NCBI RefSeq assembly: GCF_037975245.1 | Contig: NC_092568.1 | Span: 37,908,501-37,972,500 of the forward strand | Origin: Apostichopus japonicus | Taxonomy: Eukaryota > Echinodermata > Holothuroidea > Aspidochirotida > Stichopodidae | DNA: 64,000 nucleotides | Direction: 5' to 3' | In this document: in pieces, positions 1-13,795 of the stretch | Layout: each line of letters opens with the position of its first letter | Numbering within the stretch: the first letter of the stretch is position 1 | Notes under the pieces: model-generated | The model's database searches: none | What the model was told of the DNA's origin: nothing | The model's input: the letters and a program-made list of their open reading frames with translations, nothing else | Program-made: the position numbers and the translations under genes

Positions 1-75
1 GATCCTAGCATCTTTTCCCTGTCACCCTTCAGTGCCATACTATACCGGTTTTCACATTCATTTTCTTGTTTCTAG

Positions 76-211
76 CTTTGTGATTCGTTTCCTTGAGCTT
101 GACGGTCTGACCGTTCTTTTGGACTTCTTGCAACAAATGGACTTTGTGACCATGGAGAGTGGCATCCATACGTCATGTATCGGTTGCATTAAAGCCCTCA
201 TGAATAATTCA
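76..211 (+). CDS. DAAM1: DAAM exon a (GBD/FH3)
   Basis: Follows a pyrimidine-rich tract ending in CTAG; the first base completes a codon from an exon outside the window. It encodes 45 residues ([11 protein letters not shown] through [11 protein letters not shown]), matching the armadillo region of DAAM proteins. Donor GTAAGA, phase 0. Confidence 0.93.
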
Positions 212-3200
212 GTAAGAATTTGAATCCTAATGAATCCTTTACATTTTTTCCAATGTAAGAGCATAAAATGTCTGTCTAGGATGTGTGATTACATAAAAAC
301 CCTCTTTTTGTTAGGTATGATTAGTTTTTAACGGTGGTTAAATTCCTCTTGTAACATATATATACAGTTGCCATGTTGTAATGTCAGCAGAAGTGAGGAA
401 TATTTAAGTTTGGATATTTATTTGTCTAAATGGGGGGGGGGGGGGAGGGGGTGGGAGAAATGATGGGAAATAAGAGAATATTTATTGGAATTAGTGCAGT
501 CGATGTGCGTAAAGATTGTTATTTCAATGATAATAGTGGTGCTGAATATCATTAAAAGTCTATCTCTATTGGCTATAAAGAGGTTTTTGTACAGGATTCA
601 TAAACATATAAATCTTTGGCAAGAAAGGTACAGAAATAATCAGTCTGCATTAGAAAATGCAACAGAAATTAGGAAATCTGTTTACCTCTGTTCAAAATTG
701 TCAACAAGTTACAAGTAGGTAACTAGATAACATTAGCAGAGGATGTATCATATTAATGAACACAAACTTTGCTCTATGAAATTATTCTTATAAAAAATAA
801 CTTTTTGAAGTTGAAACAATCTTCCACACTTATCCCCCTCCCTTCCCTTACAGCTTGGCCGGGCTAACGTTTTGGCCCACCCCACAGCTATCAACATCAT
901 CTCGCAAAGTCTCGCCACGGAGAACATCAAGACAAAAATTCAAGTTTTAGAAATCCTTGGCGGTGTCTGTCTGGTTCCCGGAGGTCATAAAAAGGTTTTA
1001 GATGCCATGTTTCACTACCAGAATTATGCTTCAGAAAGGACACGGTTTCAGGTAATTATGGAAAAATATTCTTGTTTACTACAGCAGCTGTCATTTGAGA
1101 GATTTGTTTGCGGGTTCTTTTGTTTTTGACCCCACATGCTTAATTTTATTCAGAAAGTTGCCCAGTTTGACTACCAAATATGCATTATATTTTCCACTGT
1201 GATGTATGAATGGCTGTTAACTTTGTTTGTAACCAATATTCAAGTAGGAGCAAGCAATGTTAAAAGACATAAGAGTGCATATTTCAACCTACATTAAGTT
1301 TTCTTGAATTTTGTAAAGGAAATTAAAGAGTTGTCACAATAAAGTGAAGCATTAAGAAGCATCACTCCATTGGTTGTGAAATTCATTATAACTCTGCCAT
1401 GCTTATATGTCACTTGAAAATAACATCTGTAAACAGAAGGTACTCTCAAAGCTGAGAGCACCATGGAAATCTTTTTTTTGTTGTAATTGTAAGTGTAATG
1501 CTTGAAGTGTGTTGTAATGTTAAGGCATTGTGGCCATGTTAGCATATCTAGCAAGTTTGGGTTGTTATACAGTCCCTGTAATCATTTGAGTCAGGGAAGT
1601 GTCGGGCAGATGAGTGTTGAGAATTCAGCTCAAAATTACTAGAGTAAAATTCATTTTGGCTGTCAATTGGAAACTTTCTGTAGGAAATTTTCTGGATTTA
1701 ACTGTTCGACTCGGGTATTAAATGTCTTGAGAAATGTGATTCTATTTTTAGTTTGTTCTGGTTTATTCTGTATCGCAATAAAACTGGATCATGCTTGATA
1801 TTGCTAGTTTATATTACTTGTTTCATCTTTCACATCTTTTTCAATAAATTTGTCAATGTTAGAGAACCTATTTGACTGTTCAAATATCAAACCAGAAGAA
1901 ATAACTTTTAGGAACATGGTTCAAGCAAAATTCCTTCCTGCAGTTATGTGTGAAACATGTATTCTTGAGTGTATTGTACATTCAGGGAGATATGGAAATA
2001 GAAAAAAGCGCAGATATTACATTTAGCATTTATAATATCAAAGGTGAGTCTCGAATTCTTGTCTGGAAACAAAAAAGAAAAAGAAAAGAAAAATGAATTA
2101 AAAAAGAGAGAAACTACAAAACTGTTAGCATTTCCTCTTATTAAGAATTTGGTAGCATGAATGTCAAACAAATTTTGTAGGTAGGTTAGTTTTTTTTTGC
2201 TACATTATTTGTGTTATAGAATGAGATGGGTCATTGCGCTGATAGTGTCATAGTGTCATTCACCAAGGATGTACTGTGCTATAAACGTTACCTGTTCACA
2301 CTAGAAATGGCAGCACAAGAGTGTTAATGTTGTGATGGGACAGGTAAGCTTGTGTCTTTCAAGTATACCAACCCGATTTTATTTGGAGTGTCGGTTTTAT
2401 GTTTGCGGCCACCCTTGAAATTTTTTTTTTTAAAGATTCCGTAGGTTTGTTTTAAAAACTTATTTTTTTGTTTTTATTATTTTTTCACACAAGCCGGAAT
2501 ATAGAAGAAGTATTGTGTAAATTAATCTTCATGAATAATTTTGTTATTTCTGATTGAGGACTAACTTTGTGACACTGTTGCCAATGTTTGATGACCAGTT
2601 GTTGTTAATAATGTTAGGGTTTTATCAATCTTAAAATCTTGTCATTTCAGAGGTTAGTCAATGATTTGGACCGCAGCACGGGGAAGTATCGGGAAGAGGT
2701 GAATCTGAAGACTGCGATAATGTCTTTCATCAATGCAGTTATCAAGTACGGCGCAGGAGAGGTGAGTAGTCTTGATCCTAATGAAACATTGTAACAACAA
2801 AAATGAGAAATAATGAATATCTGGTGGCTTTTCTGGTTATTTCGCTCAACAAACACAGACTGTTACTTGATTTGATTTGATTTTGATTTTTTACTTTGAT
2901 TAGACAGAAGTTACTTTGATTTGATCTCAATTATGATTAAGTTTCCTGCTTCCCTGTTAAGGTAATAAAATATTTGTACTCTGAAATATTCATTACAAAT
3001 GGTTTGTAGTGTTAAGGATGGAGGGACAGACCCTGCTTCAGATAGCTTTGAAATGAAAGTAGGCTCAACTTGCAGTTCCTTATCTGAATTTTTGTAAAGA
3101 AAGGTATGCCTGTTTTGTTTTTGGGTTTACAGTTTCAAATTTGTATGAAAATAGATAACCTTAACTTCTGAGGTTACTAGGGTCTGGTGAGTAATAGTCA

Positions 3201-6200
3201 TTGTTTGCTCATTTTTATATTTTGGGTGCAACAAAGGAACCACTGAGGGTGTAGGGAATTTTGAAAGATTTTCAAATCTTTCCTGAAAGGTAGAATTTTG
3301 TAGCATACTGTGGGACAATGCAGTCTTTTGTATTCATGAAATATGAATGGGTTTTGTTTCCATTTGACAATGACCTTGTGTAAACTTGCCCCCTGATTGT
3401 ATAGGGTTAGTTCTAGAGAGACTGCTTTGCTGGTGAAAGAATTGATCTGTTGTAGATAACATTCAGTCCTTTTCCTGTTTCTTACAACCCACTCACGTCA
3501 ATGAAAATTAGGACCTTGCTTACGTGGCTACTTTCATTTTCCAATAATCAAGCTGAATTGATTTTTTTCCCCGTAGGAAACCTAAGGAAGAACTTATATG
3601 TTTTATGGTGGAAATGGTTGCAAACTTGATTGCATTTGAAGAGCTTTTGTATCCCAAATGCTGATAATTTTGTCTTATTTATGAGTTCGGACAATCATTT
3701 AGTCAGTTTGGCAGTCTATTCTATAACAGTTAAAGTAAACAACGCAGCCTATTTTAATTACTAAAATTTGAATGGAAAATAATTCCTTATATTTTTCTGT
3801 TGACTTTTCATTTTAAAGAGGTTATCTATATTAAGTGACTGGTAAAAAATATTGGTTCAACTTGATAAAAGGTCTAATACCTAATTTCTTGACCTACTTC
3901 TGTAATCCAACTAGTATCGTAGAAACTGGGTTACCTTGTTGCTCTGTTAGTTTCTCTTGACCAGCATTTTTGTAACAAGCTCGGGATATACAAGTGCTAC
4001 TGCATTGTTGCATTTGCATTTCTGTTGGTGGCGCTTGGGTGGATATTTGATATTTAATTTCTGATTGAATCGAGTTAAAAAAAAAGTATAAACATTGTAG
4101 AATGTTGAAAATGCAAAAGGTCAAATATGGAAGTCTTTTTTGGTCTCACGACACATAGCATACCGTAATGGAATCATGCAATTGGCCCTCCCATAGACTT
4201 TCATAGTCATAGTTTTATATTTAATGGGCACTGTAGGTTCAAGGGTTTAAATAAATGGAAGAGCTGGCAATCATATAATCATATATAACCATGTCCCCAA
4301 CCCCCCCCATTCTCCCCCACCCTAACCTGCAAGAACGGTTTTAATGCAAGACTATTCAAATGACTGTAATCTTTGATGTCATGGAAGTCATCTACATGAG
4401 AAATTTCCTCTCACTGCTTTGCTTCTTTTATATTGTGAAGTTTACATAGCGAAATCTGAGCACAATCGTGGTAGCCTGAAGCAATGAAATCCAGTCGCAG
4501 TTTATTTAAGAAATTCAGAAGGTGGGAGGGTCTGGTAGGGGAATCCTATTTGTCTTGGAAGGCTATTAAAGGCCCCCCGTGACCCTGTGGCTTTTTTGTC
4601 CACAAATGAGACAATGAAGGAACATTCAGGCATTTGAACATTAAAAACACATTTAATGTCCCTTGCTGTAGTTAAAATTTCATTTGGGATCGATAATGTT
4701 GTGTTTTTTCGCTGGAAGAAGAAATTTTCCTTTCATTGGTATTGGGGTATTGAGTTGCGTTAATGTTGTCGTAAATGAAGATTTATTTCAGCAGCGGCAG
4801 ATGAACAGAAAATGTTTTCAAAGGTTTTTATCTCTGAAGTGTGGTGATGTATCTGTTTTGTTCACTCTAGGAAAGCTTGGAGTTTAGAATTCATTTAAGG
4901 TACGAGTTTTTGATGCTTGGTCTCCAGCCTGTGATTGACAAGATGAGAAGTTTGGAGAATGCTACCCTGGACAGGTAATGATTTACGCAAGAAGTACTTA
5001 TTCAGGCTTGTTTGGAATTCCAGATCAGATATAAATGTTAAAAAGGAAAATGTCATTAATTTTGCTTCAAAACCCCTAGTTGATTTTATTGGTTTGCACT
5101 TCAATTCATCAAAAACTTATATTTTCATTAAAATGCAGTTTTGCAGCTATAAACCAACTTTTTAATGTTAGATACATAGATCTTGAACTCCGTGTGAAGG
5201 TGGGTAGTATGATTCCACACACTGTTGTTGTTGCAGATAAACACACACAAATGTACATATATCTGTTGCTTTGAATGTCCTGGTATGGTCATTTAAAATG
5301 ACCACAAAATTAAGTTGCACTTTGTTAGGTTAAACGCCCCTCTCTGGCAGGTAACCGATCCTTGTGAGTATGACCATTGCAGAGTACTTTGGCCGTGAAA
5401 GACGAGGTTCTCACGTTATGTGTCAAGTGTGTGTGATTGTTGTGACTGTTTATACCACATTAGATGTTTCTGTTCATTAGCCACAATGGCAATACACTGA
5501 ACACCCAGTCTGTAGCAATTTTTGCCTTGACACGCACCATTTCAATTCATCAAATTGAACACAACGTAATCAAATCTTGTCACAGTTTGTTTTCATGGAG
5601 GGAAAACTGTCTTTTGGTTTTTTACCAAAGAAAGGAAAATGAAAAGTTATTTACCAGCTGAAGTATTGCCTGGGGAAGTAATCAATGCGGAATGAGTTAT
5701 GTGGTAGCTAACTGTACACGTCAGAAAAGACTTGTATGTACGAAAAGTAACTGCACTGATAGTATTAGCCACTCTTTGGGAGGAAAATGGGAAACAATTG
5801 ATAATGGCGGAAAATATTACATATGGCACACAGAACTTTCTTAGTATTTATCATGTATTGATTGAGAGAAGACAATATGGAGGGTTGTGGGGGTAGGGGG
5901 CGGGATGGACAGGGGTGGTTTATGGATAGGTCGCAGGGGAGGTGATTAGGGAGTGGAGAGGGTGTAGCTGGAAACAGAGAGAGAATATAATATTGGAATC
6001 AACAGCAATAGATATTATTATTATTATTATTATGGTTCCTTATATAGCGCAAATACTATAACATATATATATATTCAAATGCGCTTTACATGATGAAGAA
6101 TAAAACAATAATAAGTAGAATTAAAAAACAAAACATATATTTATAGATATTTTATGAATCCAAGATGGGATGTGGCTTTGATTCAAGAAAGAAGAATACA

Positions 6201-9200
6201 TCTCCCGGCACTTGACCTTGAAATTAAACTTGGTCGTTAAAAATACGAACGACATCAGACAATAAGACGGGTAGGGTCACCCACATCTCTCCGTGGATGA
6301 TGAGCTCTTCAACTCATTTCTCTTTCACAGGCATTTAAATTTTTTCGAGATGGTTAGAAATGAAGATGAAAGGACTATGGCAAAGAGATTCGAAATGGTG
6401 AGTTCAGGAAAGTTTGTTTTGTGGAAGCAAGCAGTGGCTATCTGTAAAGTTCAGTGATAGTTATAGGGTCCCAGCTTATTAAAAGGAAAGAAAATTCCCC
6501 AGTGGTGGGGCACTTTGTGGAGTGTATCAGTAGGATGTTGTATTTCTCAGTGTGTAAATGGTGTTAGGGTGTCAGGTATATACTCTGGTATGTTTCGCCA
6601 TGAGTTACGAAATACTTATTTTGTATCCACCCAAACACACACACATAAAGCTGATAACCTTAATGTCCTGGTGAGATGGAATCCTATTCATTATAAAGTT
6701 TAGCTTTAATCTTTAAGTTTCACTTCATTCCTCTTCCTTTTTCTCCTCACTACAACCGCACCCTTGTCCTTCTGTGTCTAGATCTCTTGGTATTATTTTT
6801 AGTGCTGCCCTCCCTTAGTGACTGATTTTTAACACCCTTCCCTTCTCAATCCCCATCCATATTGTTTGAAGAGCTATTTTTGTATTAAACATGCTACAAA
6901 TTGTGATTACTTGGTATAAACAGCACTGTCTACCCCCTCCCCCCCCCAAAAAACAACAAAAATATTGAAAAGAAGGAAGGAATAGGGATGGCAAAATATC
7001 ACCTAGAAATGAATGTTTGTTCATAAGATGACTTACAATTTCGACTCGCTTTATTCCAACTTTCGCTGCTTCTTTCTTCGCCGCAGATCCACATCGATGC
7101 CAAGAGCGCTACCAGCATGTTTGACGTACTGAAGAAGAAGATCGCTCACTCAGAAGCATATCCCAGTTTCCTCTCAGTCCTCCAACATCTGCTACTCCTG
7201 CCGAGTAAGATTTCCATTTCTCCATCTCCATGTCTTCCTCAAAAATCTGAGACTTAATGAAGCATATATTGATTGATAAAGGTGGTAGGGACTTGAAAGT
7301 CAAGGTTAGGCTGTTATTCTGATTAGCGTCTTCTTCTCTTGAGCAGATAAACTCTCCGACTTGTTTACCAAAATACATTTGGTTCTGCTGATGCGTTCCT
7401 TAAAATCAGTTTATTGTTGATCATATTCGGTCCTTTTTTTTTCTTTTTTTTTACCTGAACGTTAATGAATTTTGTTGGAGAACAGCATCATCTCAAAGCT
7501 CATTATCTTAATAAATTATTCTTTTAGTTTTAGAGAAGGTTTTCATTTGTGCTAGTTATATACCTTTCAAAGAATGAAGTTTTTGTATCCCATTCAACTT
7601 CCTATTATTAATTTGTTTTGTGTGAAACATACAGTAGTGCCAACATATAATAAAATGTCAACATAAAAATATAGGAGTTAAAATTAAAAGGAAATGTAGA
7701 AAAAAGAAAGAAAAAAGAAGGGTAAAATTGCATTTTGAGATGTTTAGCTTGTTATGTTGGGTTGCATTCATACCATCTGATCAAATACTACGATGATTCA
7801 TGTCGACTTATTTGAAGACTTATCTTTCAAACCGACCACAAATAAGTCAGAAATACCTGAAGTGTCATACTTCTATTAGCGATATATCCTACAATGTGCT
7901 AGTAAATTATCTTCTTATGTTCTTATGTGTCACTGGCACTGATAAGCCTGTCACACTGCAGGGTCTAACCCATCGGTATAATCAACTTATGACGTATTGA
8001 GCGGAGTCAGATTTCTGTGAATCGGTCTCAGACTACATTCCAAATTTTGTTGTTTAACACCGCTGCTGAAGTTTAACCGAGTCGATGATAAGAAGTCTTT
8101 GTTTTTGAGATTGTTATATAAATAGTCATCAGTTTCAGCAATATGCTTTGTTAAACATCTCTGAAAATATACATCTGACAGAGTAGGTTTGTTTTGGTTA
8201 CTCCTCAGGAGAACTACTCTCAACATGTGGAATTGGTTTTGTCAATCTTGAACTCTATATATAGTAGTAGCTACTCATGCAAATTGGTGGGTGGTGGGGA
8301 AGAGGTGGGGGGGTGAGGTGACCGGACTATGCCATTGGAATAATGTGATGTGGCAAGTATTCCTGATAGAATATTTATTTGTAACCAAAACAAAAGTATC
8401 TAGTGATTATTGTTTTCGATGAATGTTTTGATTATTAGTTTTCATTAATGTTTTCATCTTGCAAATCAATAACAAAGAAGGGGACACTTTTTATTTTGGT
8501 TTGATTATTTCATTTGCTAGATCTCTGCCATTAGAAATTTGGCAAAAAGTACATCATCAGGATTGCATGATTATTTATTATATAATAATTTTGAAAATAG
8601 ATTAGACCGTCGAGATTGAATGCTTTTAATGATTTTAAGAGACCCATAGATAGCACTTTGGATGAAAATCTTAATAATCCGAATGTAAACCACACTTCTT
8701 TTCACTATTTCCTTACAACATTTGAAAGTAATTTTTAATTGGCATTAATTGCTTTTTTAAACTGATATCACTTAATTTAATATGACATAATATTTTTTTC
8801 AGAGAATGGACGCAGCGAACACCACTGGTCACTCATTGACAGACTGCTACAACAGATCGTGCTCCAGTATGACGATGGTGGTAACCCGGATATTGCCCCC
8901 TTCGATATCAACTTCAAAGATGTCATTGAAAAGGTCATCAACCAAGACCTCGTCCAACGAAAGATGGCTGAAGAAAAAGAACAAGGTATTTGGTTTGCCG
9001 TTTGATTAACCTGGTGACAAATGTTTTTGCAAAAACAAATAAGCCAGAATATCTAGAAAAAGGGTACAATGATTACTTTTGATCAAACTTTGTGACCCTT
9101 TCCCCCTCCTCTTCCCTCGCCTTCCCTGCCCTCCCCTCTCCTTCTCTCCCCTTCCTTTCCCTCCCCCTTCCCTCCCAGTTAATCTTCCTTCGAAGAGCCT

Positions 9201-12200
9201 GTTCACTAATTGAGAGAGAGTGGTCTTGTCTGACCCTTATTGAATCCCTCAGAATTATTTCAAGTATTAGAATAATCAGAATAATTTCAAGAATCAGATT
9301 TCAAGAATCATCAAGAAATTACCTTTGGGGAAACTTTCAACAAATGAAAAGCAATATGAGCAAGATAGAATTGAGGTGAAACGGAATTCATTTATCTGTA
9401 TGAGATTAGTATCGGAAAAGGTAGGAAGGAAATGTCTGCTGGATGTTAAGTTAACTGCAAAGTGAAAAGATGTGTTTATCCAAAAAGGAAGATTTATTTG
9501 AAGGGTGACTCACAGGCTGATATCTGTAGTATCCTGTTTAATCGGAAGACTAGCAAAAATAATCAAAGAAACGTCAGGATTTCCTTGAGACATATTCTTA
9601 TCAATTGTAAGTGTTTTGTTTAAGTGTATAACAGAACTTGAAAGCATTTTTGAACTGTCTTGGATTTATTCATGAATGTTCCAGGTGATGAAAATGAGAA
9701 GTAATTGTAAGGCCCCCCCCCCCCCCCGAGATGAAAAGTTTGCAATGAATATAAGGCCTCTGGGTAAAGGATTCATGATACTGCTGTGTAAAGGGATGTT
9801 TGCATTATTGGTGTAACTTTAGAGGTATTATCGATATTACCTGAAGGTCAATTTTGATAGTGGTTGGTGCCATCCATAGCAACCATTCTGTTATTTTCCC
9901 ATATCACCATAGTTTTATGAAGTTACAAAGCTACGGTTTCAAGATTCATGTTTCAGCCGCTGTCTAGAAATGATGAGAGTTAGATTTAAAGTTGTCAATT
10001 TGGTGGTTAGAAATCTGTGGATTCCATACTAAAACTGTCCTTGAATACTATGGACATCCTTGACGGAATGTCAGCCTGTGTCAATGGGCTCATAGCTTGT
10101 TTTTAGCTTAGTTTAGCTTATTATGATAGCAAGAGGGGTTACAAAGATACTTTTACTCCTTTTTGAAAGTTTAAATAATATCATCCCCAATTCTTCTGAT
10201 TGATTTGTTAGATGAGGTGTTGATGCCTTACTTCCCTGAAGTGTGACAGTTGTAAATGAAATAATCCTTTTTTTAAAACACGAGTGAATTGTTTCCTCTT
10301 ACACACAGCATGTGCAGAATTGAGGGCAGAGCTGGGCAGGAAAGACAGAGAAATGGAGAGCAAAGAACAAGCCAGGGTAAGGAAAACCTGCTCGGTTGAA
10401 TCACTCTTTATTTGTATTCAATGTTTCTGTATAGATTAGAGAATATCGTGTCAAAGGTCAGATGGAGCATCTTGCACCTACCTTTGGTGTACTCCCTTGT
10501 TAATTTTCCCCTCAGCATCATGTCGCACTCCCTTATCTTACTAAACGTTCGTTTACTCTTCAGAGGAGAGGTATACTCCAGAGATTGTCTGCCAGACATG
10601 AGAGAAATCAATTCAGTTTTGTTCATGAGAAAACACATTCCCACATCTCTTGATTCATTTAGAAATACAAATTTGAATGGCAGGATTTGCCATGGGTACA
10701 GTCTGTGTACATGTGGAATGTACAATGGTTTCAGTGCAAGGGCTCAGTGCAAGGGCTCAGTGCAAGGGTCAGTGCAAGGGGTCAGTGCAAGGGCTCAGTG
10801 CAAGGGGTCAGTGCCATCAATATGTGTAACCACTGAGGAAGGTGAATAAACATTTAAATGGGGACGGGTGAACAGCCAGGGGATTTTGGTATTCATTGAA
10901 AGTCCTTGAATGTAAATGATGTGAATGATTTCATCTCATGCCTTGCTTCAATTGTTTGTGGTATACCACTGCTTGGTTATATCTAATGTAATCATTTCAA
11001 GGAGAATTTCAAGGGTAGGGTCCCCTTAAATACAGGTCACTTTCAGAAGAATTTCAGTAGGTATTCTTTTTTCTCTCTTGCAAATCTCTGTCTCCATCTT
11101 TACTACAATTCCCAGATGACTCATTTACAAATGATACATTCTGGTTGAAACATCAAAACATTATTCTCATTTCTTCATGCCAAATAATGAGAGTATCGAC
11201 CTCTCTGAGCTTTTGTCATTTTCCAAACAATTTTACCATCTGTCATTGCTCAAAGCTGTGAATTTTGAACTCTTTGCAATATTCTATACCATGGTATTTG
11301 GCACTTTCCATCAGTTCATATGATATCAAATATTCATAAAGAAGTTAGGAAAGAACAATCAGCAACTTCTCTTATATTAATTTTATGGAAGCAGCTGTTT
11401 GTAATAGAATTAAGATCTCACAAATTTTGTGAAACAGTGATTTCAATCTTCGGAAGTTGTCTAGAAGCATTAGACCAACATTAATTTTGATTGTCAAACT
11501 AGCCTCTGTTGTGACCATTGGTTTTAGTGCTCTGTCCATTTTTGATAGGGAACTGTAGAGTATGTGTGTATATTCATCGAACCAATAGACGTGTTACTTT
11601 GGGCAAATTTGAAATGAAACGTGAACCAGAGGTTTGACATCATACCCGCAGGAATAATATCTTCTCTTCTTCGGCCTAATTGCTCGATTCTGGACTTAAT
11701 TCTCTCAAAACTAATAACAATTTCTTGACTAACATGCCACTATTTCATTCCTAAAATTGATAAAACTCATATTCTTTGTTTCTCGTAATAAATAAAGAGA
11801 AAGTTGAGATCATTTAACTCTGAAATTAGAAAAAAATGTGTGGATTATAATAATTTTAATTCATGTAACTTTCTTGAAAGAAAAAATGGACCCCAAGGGG
11901 GCTGGCAGTAGATATTCAGCTTCAAGTGTCAGCCTTTCAATGGAATAATCCTTCTGCTGTATCAACACAACTCTAAAAACAACTTTTAAATTCTGATCTG
12001 CGGCTAGTCTTTCTGCAGCAAATGATAATGATGCAAACCACAACAATGCAAAAGCTAAAAGCACTGCCAAATAGCTATGTAATATAATAACGATGAATGA
12101 TATTGTAGAGAGGGAACAGTCCAAATATTAGAGAGATTAAATCACGACTGTTGACACTGATTAATGTAGGTGAATACTGCTCTTTAACATAGTAGAGTGT

Positions 12201-13725
12201 AATTGATGTGTTTCATTAAAGACCACAAGATAAGCTGGAGGCGATGAATGTTCATACGAGATATGGAAGGGAGACAAACAACTTGAAATGGTAGGATAGT
12301 AAAAGTGACTGAATTGAAGAAATACGTATCGAGTGGGAAAGTGTGAAGGAGGAGAGAGTTGATAGATGTTTCTGAGGTGGGGGAATGTGTGGAGAGGAGG
12401 AATGTGGGGAGAGGGGGAATGTGGGAAGAGGGGGAATGTGAGGAGAGTGGGATGTGGGGAGAGGGGGGACTGTGGGGAGAGGGGGGACTGTGGGGAGAGG
12501 GGGGACTGTGGGGAGAGGGGGACTGGGGAGGGGGTTGAGGGGGAGAATGTGGGGAGAGAGGGAATGTGGGGAGGGAGAATGTGAGGAGAGGGGGAATGTC
12601 AAACTTGCAAGGGAGAATAGTATGGAAGACTGGGAGGAAACAAAATCTTTGACATAAAAATATAGGAAAACTGTAGAGGACATGCAACTCTCAGGTGGTC
12701 ACATGACCTTCTACATCGAAGACGTTGAAGAAGCTAACCAAATTGCATTCACCAGTTAACAGGCCAAAATTTAACATGTTGAAAAGTTCCAAAATAAGAG
12801 TTGTTCTGGTTCAATATTTATCATTTTCATGTCAAACTGTTCAGCAGATGCATTGGATCCAAGTCCCTAGTAATTATAGATATTTAATTTGGTGTAAATA
12901 GTGAATGTAGTTCCATATTTTTTTGGGTCAGTGTATAGTTTTTACTATGTGGTAGTGGTATGAAGTTTGATATATTAATTTACTTATATTCACTATTTTA
13001 TTTTTTTTGCATCTTTCTCTGCATGTATGTATCTTGTCTATTTATTTGACTATTTGTTTTTGGTAGTTTTAGCAGATTTTTCTTTCTTGTTTCATAGAGA
13101 TCATTTCCAATTGAAATAACTACACTGGTAGGTTAAATTCTCTAAGAATTCTGCAAAACTTCCAACTTTGCTTGGTTTTATATTCTCATAACAATTTTTA
13201 AATTTTTCTTTCTTTCATTAATTTTTTTTTTTGTAGCTTGCTATTTTTCTGGCTTCCTTGCCAAGAGTTTGAAGCATCCACCCCTCCTCTAAAAAACCCT
13301 CAGCACTCCCCTCTCTTAACCGCAGCCTTTAAACGCGTGTTACAAGCAAGTATAAACACAAAATTGTAGATTTGTGTAATATGCAACTAACTGTTATTTA
13401 AATAATTGAAGTTTCTTTCAGAGACACTTTCATTAACAACTAAGTGTCACATAGGAATTGTATTGAGTTTTGTTTACAATCCTTGACTAAGCACTGCATG
13501 TAAAAGTGTATGGAGGCATCCAAGGAGATTTAATACAACAAAGTAAAAGTTTGGTTTAGTAAATATATTCCATACAAAGGCTTAAACAGCCAAAAACCAT
13601 TGACAAAATGTTTTCTTCACAACTAGACAGACAACTGGAAAACAAACTTCTTTCTATCATTTTTCACAACAAAAATCTTGAGGGTCAAGGATCCAGTTAA
13701 TAGTTATATAGCTGTATACTATATA

Positions 13726-13756
<31 letters not shown>

Positions 13757-13761
13757 ATATG

Positions 13762-13795
<34 letters not shown>

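Larger units (their letters stand above)
212..8802 (+). other. DAAM introns between exons a and g
   Basis: The introns 212-853, 1052-2650, 2762-4870, 4975-6330, 6398-7086 and 7205-8802 are AT-rich with scattered homopolymer G or C runs (for example 432-455). Apart from the element at 6012-6115 I see no genes, RNA genes or recognisable mobile elements in them. Confidence 0.6.

Noticed and set aside
432..455. Long G or C runs (also near 9712, 25287, 29836, 42025, 48880, 49859)
   Set aside because: Simple homopolymer tracts common in this genome; no structure or placement makes them individually notable.
10408..10849. Open frames of 105 and 145 residues on opposite strands
   Set aside because: They overlap each other in intron DNA, and the longer one runs into the TCAGTGCAAGGG minisatellite.
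12184..12687. Pro/Ser/His-rich minus-strand open frames
   Set aside because: They are the reverse complement of the G/A-rich minisatellite, with no start context, splice sites or recognisable domain.
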